32,156 bases of DNA, taken from positions 1 through 32,156 of the forward strand of contig CACZTP010000016.1 of assembly GCA_902784055.1 (NCBI GenBank), given 5' to 3'. Numbering within the stretch: the first letter of the stretch is position 1; each line of letters opens with the position of its first letter. Origin of the DNA: an uncultured Pseudomonadota bacterium (GTDB lineage: Bacteria > Pseudomonadota > Alphaproteobacteria > RUG11792). This document shows positions 26,413 through 32,156 of the stretch, piece after piece. The notes below the pieces were generated by a model. That model was not told the origin of the DNA and made no database searches. It saw only the letters and a program-made list of their open reading frames with translations. A program made the translations under genes and the position numbers.

Positions 26413-29361
26413 ATGAATCGATCTAAATTTAAGGTATTGCTCTTTTCTATGTGTACCGCGTTCTATACAACATTGGGACACTGTGAAAATGTAAACGACA
26501 TATCAAAAACAGAGAAGGTAACAAAAGCGATAAAGGCAGGTTCCAACAAAGTTAAATCAGCCTTAACTAAGGCAAAGGATAGCGTCGTAAAGGGAATTGA
26601 GAAAGGAAAGGAAAAGATTATGGATACGAAAAAAGCAAATGGTTTTACACCGGAAGATTTTAAATTTGAAGAATTTCAACACATAGATATTTCAAAGTGC
26701 GAAAAGCCAAATGTTATTGAAGTAAAATCAAACTTCGAAAAGCCTGTATGGTTTGTAAAAACAGAGGGGAGTACTGTATGTATAAACATAACCTTTAGAA
26801 ACGAAGGTTATAGGAGCTTTTATAAACAACCCAGTTTACTAAGAATGTTGATACAAAGCCTTACAGATAACGTAGGAAGTTACGGGCAGGGCGGATTTAG
26901 CCAAGCGTTGGAAGACAAAGCTATCTCAATGAACGTTTATGAAACAGACGATAACTGTGTTGTTTCAATTTCCTGTTTAAAAGAACATTATTGTTTGGCA
27001 TTGTCTATGCTGAGTGAGCTATTAACTCAATCAAATTTGACGGAAAGCACAATTGAACAGAAAAAACTTGAACGCATAAGTGAATTAAAACAAGCAAAAG
27101 CCGATACACAAAAGATGGCAAATGAAAAACTATCAAATCTCGTTTCAATTCCAGAATACGACTACTCACTTAATGCATCTTTAAGAGCAATCCCAACATA
27201 CACAAGAAATGACGTTATAAAATGTTATAAAACTTTGTTTGATCCTAGAAATGCCGAGATCACAGTTGTGGGAAATATTTCGATTGAGCTACTTACGACA
27301 GAATTAAACAAAGTTTTTGCTTCCATAAAGAACAGACACAATGATTTCAAAGGTGGAGAACAGAAAACTGCACTTAAAACAGAGCAATCAAAATACGAAC
27401 ATGTAGAGCTGGATAATCCAAATACAACTATTTGTTTTGCGTTACCGGGTGTCACCTTAACTGATGAAGATCGATTTGCTATATATACAGCAAATCGTAT
27501 ATGGGGTAATAACGGACTTACGTCTAGATTATTTAGGGATATAAGAGAGACGCAACACTTGGTGTATGGAATACGCACATCAATAGATATCAATGATTTG
27601 CAAGTTTATCTGTACGGTTGGGCAAAAACAAGTCCTCAATATATTCAAGCCGTTATAGCTGGAATAGTAAAACAACTCCAAGATTTACACGATAAAGGAA
27701 TTACTGAAAAAGAATTATCGGACGATAAGGTTGGAATTGTATCGTCTTATGTACTTGATTGTCCAGCAGCAATACTTTCTTATGTAGTCGGACGTCGTTC
27801 ACAGGGGGCGACCATTTCTACAATTAACGAACATTTTGAAAAATATTCAAAACTAACTATTGAAGATGTAAACAAAGCTTTAAAAAAGGTGTTTGATCCA
27901 TCAAAGATTGTTGTTGTAAGTTGCGGTAAAACTGTTGAACAAGTTGCCAAAGCCGATTCCAATACTGCGCAAAAGGGCGAGCAACCTAATATCTCAGAAG
28001 AAAGGAAAGCGACTCCGCAATCTGGCACAAAAACAGATACTAATATTGCCAAATCGGAGACGGCTTTTCCTATAGAGGAAGCCGTTCTTGAAAATGGTTT
28101 ACGAATTGTCGTGTGCAATATGCCAGCAAGTAAAGATGCGGTCTATTTTGGTGTCGGATATCTTGTCGGAGCCGCGGACGATCCACGTGATATAGTTGGT
28201 GCATCACACTTTCTAGAGCATATGGCATTTAAAGAAAGTAAAAATATTCCAGCTGGAAAAATGGATCATTTCTTAAGTACTTTCAATAAATATACAAATG
28301 CATTCACATGTGATGACATAACTTTTTACACACAGCATTGTAATAAAGCATTTTTAGATGCTGATTTAAGAATGGAAAGCGAACGTATGAGCAATGCAAA
28401 ATTTTTAGAAGACACTGTACTCGACGAAACGAATGTGATCCTTGCGGAACGCGAAATGAGAATAGACGCGGATCCGTATACAAAATACATACATGAATTA
28501 ATTCTAAAAAACTTTTACCTGTACTCCAATTATTCATATGAAACAATAGGTTATCCAGATCAAATAAAAGCATGCGCATATAAAAGGCTTGAAGAACATT
28601 ATAAAAAATATTATATTCCAAATAATGCAATTGCTTTATTTGTAGGAGATATTACTTTACAGGAGGCTGTTGATGCATGTAAACGTAACTTTGGGCATAT
28701 AAAGCGTGGCAAAGATATTGAACGAAATAGAGTTATTGATCCTACAGATATAGATGTATCAAGTGAAATAACATATAGAAACCCTCAAATAAAACAAAAG
28801 AAGCTGACTATAGTATATAAAATTCCACGCAAGAAAATCGAAAGTATAAAACAAGAAGCAATAGCATCGATTATAAACGATGTGTTATTTAGCGGAGAAA
28901 ATTCAATTGTTAATGAAAAGATAAATAACAAACTGGAGTTGGCGTACAACATTACAGGATATATTGATAAACGTGCATACGATGCAATTCCTTGGCAAAT
29001 AGATATGACACTAAAAACGAACGATGTTGATTTTGAAGAATTGAAAACAAAGGTTTTCAAAACAATTAATGATTTCTTGGAACAAAAAAATCCATCTTCA
29101 ATAAAAGAAAGGTTTGAAAAAGCAAAAACAAGTGCCAGACTTCAATATCAGAAAATGAAGGACAATCCTGATAGCATGAACTGGTTTCTTGTAACAGAAA
29201 TGCTTATTTTAGGGCACTCGGTAAATGAAATTAGTGATATAATCAGCGTAGTTGATAAAATTACTTTTGATGAATTCATGGATATGGCAAAAAATTTATT
29301 AAAAGAGCAACGCAAAGCTATTTCCATAAAATATGAGCCATCAGAAGTCGAAAAAAATTAA
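26413..29361 (+). CDS. Two-module M16 metallopeptidase, inactive module first and active module second
   Basis: A 982-residue exported protein. Residues 1-24 form a hydrophobic signal-like segment, and 30-75 a Lys/Ala-rich amphipathic stretch. Module 1 (about 100-505) has the M16 fold features, including the glycine-rich NNGLTSRLFRDIRETQHLVYG, but no zinc motif: the HxxEH position reads LLRML. A flexible linker (about 506-550) precedes module 2, which begins EEAVLENGLRIVV. It has the zinc motif HFLEH (599-603) and the distal ligand Glu679 in VILAERE. HFLEHMAFK is identical to the mitochondrial processing peptidase beta motif. Fused M16 proteins such as pitrilysin and PqqL normally have the active module first; here the order is reversed. 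It probably degrades peptides in the periplasm. The permease starts 5 bp downstream. Confidence 0.88.
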   Translation: MNRSKFKVLLFSMCTAFYTTLGHCENVNDISKTEKVTKAIKAGSNKVKSALTKAKDSVVKGIEKGKEKIMDTKKANGFTPEDFKFEEFQHIDISKCEKPNVIEVKSNFEKPVWFVKTEGSTVCINITFRNEGYRSFYKQPSLLRMLIQSLTDNVGSYGQGGFSQALEDKAISMNVYETDDNCVVSISCLKEHYCLALSMLSELLTQSNLTESTIEQKKLERISELKQAKADTQKMANEKLSNLVSIPEYDYSLNASLRAIPTYTRNDVIKCYKTLFDPRNAEITVVGNISIELLTTELNKVFASIKNRHNDFKGGEQKTALKTEQSKYEHVELDNPNTTICFALPGVTLTDEDRFAIYTANRIWGNNGLTSRLFRDIRETQHLVYGIRTSIDINDLQVYLYGWAKTSPQYIQAVIAGIVKQLQDLHDKGITEKELSDDKVGIVSSYVLDCPAAILSYVVGRRSQGATISTINEHFEKYSKLTIEDVNKALKKVFDPSKIVVVSCGKTVEQVAKADSNTAQKGEQPNISEERKATPQSGTKTDTNIAKSETAFPIEEAVLENGLRIVVCNMPASKDAVYFGVGYLVGAADDPRDIVGASHFLEHMAFKESKNIPAGKMDHFLSTFNKYTNAFTCDDITFYTQHCNKAFLDADLRMESERMSNAKFLEDTVLDETNVILAEREMRIDADPYTKYIHELILKNFYLYSNYSYETIGYPDQIKACAYKRLEEHYKKYYIPNNAIALFVGDITLQEAVDACKRNFGHIKRGKDIERNRVIDPTDIDVSSEITYRNPQIKQKKLTIVYKIPRKKIESIKQEAIASIINDVLFSGENSIVNEKINNKLELAYNITGYIDKRAYDAIPWQIDMTLKTNDVDFEELKTKVFKTINDFLEQKNPSSIKERFEKAKTSARLQYQKMKDNPDSMNWFLVTEMLILGHSVNEISDIISVVDKITFDEFMDMAKNLLKEQRKAISIKYEPSEVEKN

Positions 29362-29366
29362 TAAAA

Positions 29367-30677
29367 ATGCGAAAGAAGGGGCTTGGCTTTTTAGCTCTAG
29401 TTTCAATAGTAATAGGTAGTCAAATAGGATCGGGTGCTTTTGTTCTCCCGTCCGTCCTGGCTCCATTTAAAACAATAGGGTTATTAGGTTGGGGCGTATC
29501 AGTTTCTGGTGCTATAGCTCTAGCGCTTATTTTCGCAGAACTTGCATCACATTTACCTAAAAATGGAGGTCCTCATGTTTATGTAGGTGAGGCATTTGGG
29601 AAAACAGCATCATTTTTTACGGCGTGGATATATTGGATAATTTCATGGTCTAGTAGTTCTGTACTTCTAGTCACAGCTGTTAACTACCTGAAAGCTATTA
29701 CCGGTACTCTTACGACGTTTGAATGTATAAGCATTGAGTTAATGATATTATTCGTAGTTACTTACATAAACGTGATTGGAGTAAAATTTTCTGGGATTAT
29801 AGAAACGATATTGACAGTACTTAAAGTTATACCACTTATAGTCTTGCCAGTTATATTCTTTTTCTTTTTTGAACCTTCTTATTTTAATTTCTCAATGAAG
29901 GATGTTGCGGGTAATACTGATTTGTTAAGTGTGATATCGAAAACAGCTCTTTTGACCTTTTGGGGATTTATAGGTGTCGAATGTGCTACAACCCCAGCCG
30001 AGAGCGTAAGAAACCCATCAAAAACTATTCCACGAGCTATAGTATTGGGAACGTCGTGTGTTGCCCTAATCTACGTAATAAATACTGTTTCTGTGATAGG
30101 AGTTACTGGGTTTGATGTTTTAACAAATACATGTGCTCCTTATGCTATTGCTATGGGTAAAATTTTTCCAAAATACAGCGATATTGCCATATCAATAATG
30201 GCAATTATAGTATGTATAGGTACGCTTAACGCATGGACATTAACAAGCAGTCAAATAGCGTACGGAGCTGTATCTGATGGATTGTTTCCAAAGATATTTG
30301 CTAGAACTAATAAGTCTGACGCTCCCGTTTTTTCGTTATGGATCTCAGCTTTTGGTATGATACCTTTCATCGTGTTATCGGAAATAAATTGCATGCAACA
30401 TGGAATTGATAGGTTAATAGATTTGTTAGTAAGTATATTTATATTTGTATACTTAGTGTGCTGTATATCATATATGAAAATGATAAAAAGGTGGTATCCG
30501 GATAAAAATAAACGAATAAAAATGATCTTATTAAGTCAGTTTGCTGTACTATTTTGTATATTTACTTTATATCAAGATTTGTTAGCCTCGTTTGTTGTTT
30601 TGTGCATATTTTTGGTGCTAGGTTTTCCAGTTTTCTGGAAACATCGCAAGAATATAAAATTCAGTAATTGCGAATGA
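29367..30677 (+). CDS. APC-family amino-acid antiporter, AdiC-like
   Basis: A 436-residue inner-membrane carrier with about 12 helices. Residues matching arginine/agmatine antiporter AdiC are visible: IGSQIGSGAFVLP for the unwound helix 1 substrate site, LLTFWGFIGVECAT (Trp199, AdiC Trp202), SVRNPSKTIPRA, and GTLNAWTLTSSQ (Trp290, AdiC Trp293), followed by DGLFPKIFAR. It probably exchanges a basic amino acid for a related amine or amino acid. The exact pair is unknown, and no decarboxylase gene is nearby. It starts 5 bp after the M16 peptidase and its stop overlaps the lolC start, so the three genes look like an operon. One reading is that peptides are cleaved and the amino acids imported, but this is inference. 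Confidence 0.85.
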   Translation: MRKKGLGFLALVSIVIGSQIGSGAFVLPSVLAPFKTIGLLGWGVSVSGAIALALIFAELASHLPKNGGPHVYVGEAFGKTASFFTAWIYWIISWSSSSVLLVTAVNYLKAITGTLTTFECISIELMILFVVTYINVIGVKFSGIIETILTVLKVIPLIVLPVIFFFFFEPSYFNFSMKDVAGNTDLLSVISKTALLTFWGFIGVECATTPAESVRNPSKTIPRAIVLGTSCVALIYVINTVSVIGVTGFDVLTNTCAPYAIAMGKIFPKYSDIAISIMAIIVCIGTLNAWTLTSSQIAYGAVSDGLFPKIFARTNKSDAPVFSLWISAFGMIPFIVLSEINCMQHGIDRLIDLLVSIFIFVYLVCCISYMKMIKRWYPDKNKRIKMILLSQFAVLFCIFTLYQDLLASFVVLCIFLVLGFPVFWKHRKNIKFSNCE

Positions 30678-31897
30678 TTACATCATTTATAGGGTTACGG
30701 TATTTAAAGGGATCGGGTTTTACAAAAGTAGTTACCTGGTTTTCATTCTTAGGAATAGCCTTAGGTGTTGCAACATTAATAATAGTTACTTCAGTTATGA
30801 ATGGGTTCAGGTCTGAATTGTTAGACAAAATAGTCGGAATGAATGGGCATATTGAAGTTTCCACATATGGCGATACAGGTATTGCGAATTACAACGGGAT
30901 AAGAAGAATATTACAAAAGAATAGAAACTTATCAGCAATAATAGCAACGGTTGATAAACAGACTATACTTTTAGCGCAAGATAATGCTCGAGGCATTGTA
31001 GTCAACGGTATTTCTATTGAAGATTTGAAGCAAAAAAAAATAATTGCATCGAATATAAAATCAGGAAATATATCAAATTTTTATGAGAATGTTGTTTTTA
31101 TAGGTACACGTCTGGCTGAAACGATGGCGTTAAAGTTAGGCGATACAGTTAGATGCTTAATTCCTGACGGTTTAATAACTGCATTCGGAACAGTTCCGAA
31201 AGAGGAAGAATTTAAAGTTGCTGGTATTTTTGAAGCTGGTATGAATGATTACGATAAAAATGTGATTCTAATGCCGTTAAGTACTGCTCAGGACTTTTTT
31301 AATATTAATGGCAAAATTTCAAAATTTGAACTTTTTGTTAGGGAGGATGTAAGCGTCAATAGAGTAACATCGGAATTATTAAAAACACTTCCTAGAAATT
31401 TACGCATTTTAGATTGGCAACATGCAGATGCCGGCATTTTTCATGCCGTAGTTGTTGAAAAAAATGTAATGAGTTTGATTTTAAGCATTATTATATTAGT
31501 CGCAGCTTTTAATATAATTTCAGGTTTAACAATGCTTACAAGTAATAAAACACGAGATATAGCAATTCTCAGGACTGTAGGAATGACTAAGCATTCAATA
31601 TTAAAAATATTTCTCTATATAGGATCTACTATAGGAGTGTTCGGTACTGGGTTGGGGTTAGCTCTTGGTCTTGCAGTTTCATTAAATATTGAAAAAATAA
31701 AAAACTTTTTAGAAAAATTAACTGGGAACGAACTATTTAGTGAAGAAGTTTATTTTTTATCACAACTTCCTGTCAAAATAAATCCGGTGGAGATACTATT
31801 TATAGCTATTTTTTCTTTGTTGATGTGTTTTTTGGCAACAATATACCCAGCAAAAAAAGCATCGGCGTTAAACCCAGTCGATGCTTTAAGATTTTAA
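30674..31897 (+). CDS. lolC: Lipoprotein-releasing ABC transporter permease LolC/LolE
   Basis: A 407-residue permease of the Lol system, which extracts outer-membrane lipoproteins from the inner membrane and passes them to LolA. It has one N-terminal membrane helix (WFSFLGIALGVATLIIVTSV), then a large periplasmic domain, then three helices near the C-terminus. These enclose TSNKTRDIAILRTVGMTK, the coupling region that contacts the ATPase LolD. It ends YPAKKASALNPVDALRF, the classic LolC/E terminus. Many alphaproteobacteria have a single LolC/E-type protein that forms a homodimer. The start ATG (30674) overlaps the permease stop as ATGA, so translation is coupled. lolD, usually next, is not recognisable in the remaining bases. 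Confidence 0.92.
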   Translation: MITSFIGLRYLKGSGFTKVVTWFSFLGIALGVATLIIVTSVMNGFRSELLDKIVGMNGHIEVSTYGDTGIANYNGIRRILQKNRNLSAIIATVDKQTILLAQDNARGIVVNGISIEDLKQKKIIASNIKSGNISNFYENVVFIGTRLAETMALKLGDTVRCLIPDGLITAFGTVPKEEEFKVAGIFEAGMNDYDKNVILMPLSTAQDFFNINGKISKFELFVREDVSVNRVTSELLKTLPRNLRILDWQHADAGIFHAVVVEKNVMSLILSIIILVAAFNIISGLTMLTSNKTRDIAILRTVGMTKHSILKIFLYIGSTIGVFGTGLGLALGLAVSLNIEKIKNFLEKLTGNELFSEEVYFLSQLPVKINPVEILFIAIFSLLMCFLATIYPAKKASALNPVDALRF

Positions 31898-32156
31898 CAG
31901 GTACCATATCTGTACTTTAATCGTTCAACTATTTGGGACTTATATTTCTTGATATTGTATAAAGGAGATTTCCATTTTTCATTTTTATTTTTACACATTT
32001 ATCGTAAGAAACTACAGTCCTCATCTACAATTGATGCGATAAAATGCATAACAAAACATCCAGAATTTAGCCAGTATTCAAGATTGGAAGATCTTATAAA
32101 AGATGGGTGTAGCTTTGCTCTCGCATCTGAAAGATTAAAATTGTTCTCACCACAGG
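31898..32156 (+). other. Unassigned open frame running off the right end
   Basis: From the lolC stop to the window end one frame stays open for 86 codons, in the same frame as lolC. It has no ATG or GTG; TTG codons occur at 31949 and 31955. Its second half looks protein-like (ITKHPEFSQYSRLEDLIKDG, then ALASERLKLFSP). A strong ribosome-binding-like AAAGGAGA lies at 31960-31967, but no standard start follows it in this frame. It may be the start of a gene with an unusual start, or a decayed one. I do not recognise the family. Confidence 0.3.

Noticed and set aside
26413-26490. Lipoprotein signal in the M16 peptidase (Cys24)
   Set aside because: The sequence before Cys24 is LGH; His at the -1 position does not fit a lipobox, so an ordinary signal peptide or anchor is likelier.
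32007-32156. Minus-strand open frame of about 50 codons at the right edge
   Set aside because: It competes with the longer plus-strand frame, and all neighbouring genes for 13 kb are on the plus strand; nothing in it is recognisable.

Overview
The window is AT-rich (roughly one third G+C by eye) and densely coded. It looks like a chromosomal segment of a host-dependent alphaproteobacterium, perhaps Holosporales- or Rickettsiales-like. The supporting signs are a dnaG-rpoD pair, a two-module M16 peptidase resembling mitochondrial processing peptidase, a sugar-phosphate/phosphate (UhpC/GlpT-type) antiporter, an AdiC-type amino-acid antiporter, scattered housekeeping genes and local gene decay. 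Intact ftsZ argues against Chlamydiae, which share those two transporter types. The taxonomy is inference; no rRNA gene is present.

Left part (1-7.7 kb): the 5' end of an exported protein gene (-), an acetyl-CoA-synthetase-family enzyme with an altered acyl pocket (+), the organophosphate antiporter (+), and then, on the minus strand, penicillin-binding protein 2 preceded by an unusual Asn-rich, Cys-rich periplasmic thioredoxin-fold protein. A tRNA-Arg(ACG) gene lies between that protein and secA. SecA carries about 185 extra, highly charged residues after its zinc motif.

Middle (11-18.7 kb): a SulP-family transporter (+) converges on an isolated NuoA-like gene (-) that lies directly downstream of ftsZ (-). 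ftsZ and dnaA diverge from a 230-bp region with recognisable sigma70-type promoters. Between dnaA and dnaG is a 2.3-kb accessory pocket with no recognisable function. It holds a plus-strand gene split by one in-frame TGA, a minus-strand gene apparently broken by three frameshifts, an orphan open frame and a short tandem 8-bp repeat. The two broken genes converge and abut with no spacer. The flanking core genes are uninterrupted, so the decay is local.

Right part (18.7-32 kb), all plus strand: dnaG and rpoD (overlapping by 8 bp), a truncated CapD-like membrane protein, lon, tatD, a fused M16 peptidase with the inactive module first, the AdiC-like permease, lolC/E (ATGA overlap with the permease), and an unassigned open frame running off the end. 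The set covers replication initiation and priming, sigma factor, division, cell-wall elongation, secretion, envelope lipoprotein release, proteolysis and import of host metabolites. I see no CRISPR array, insertion sequence or prophage.
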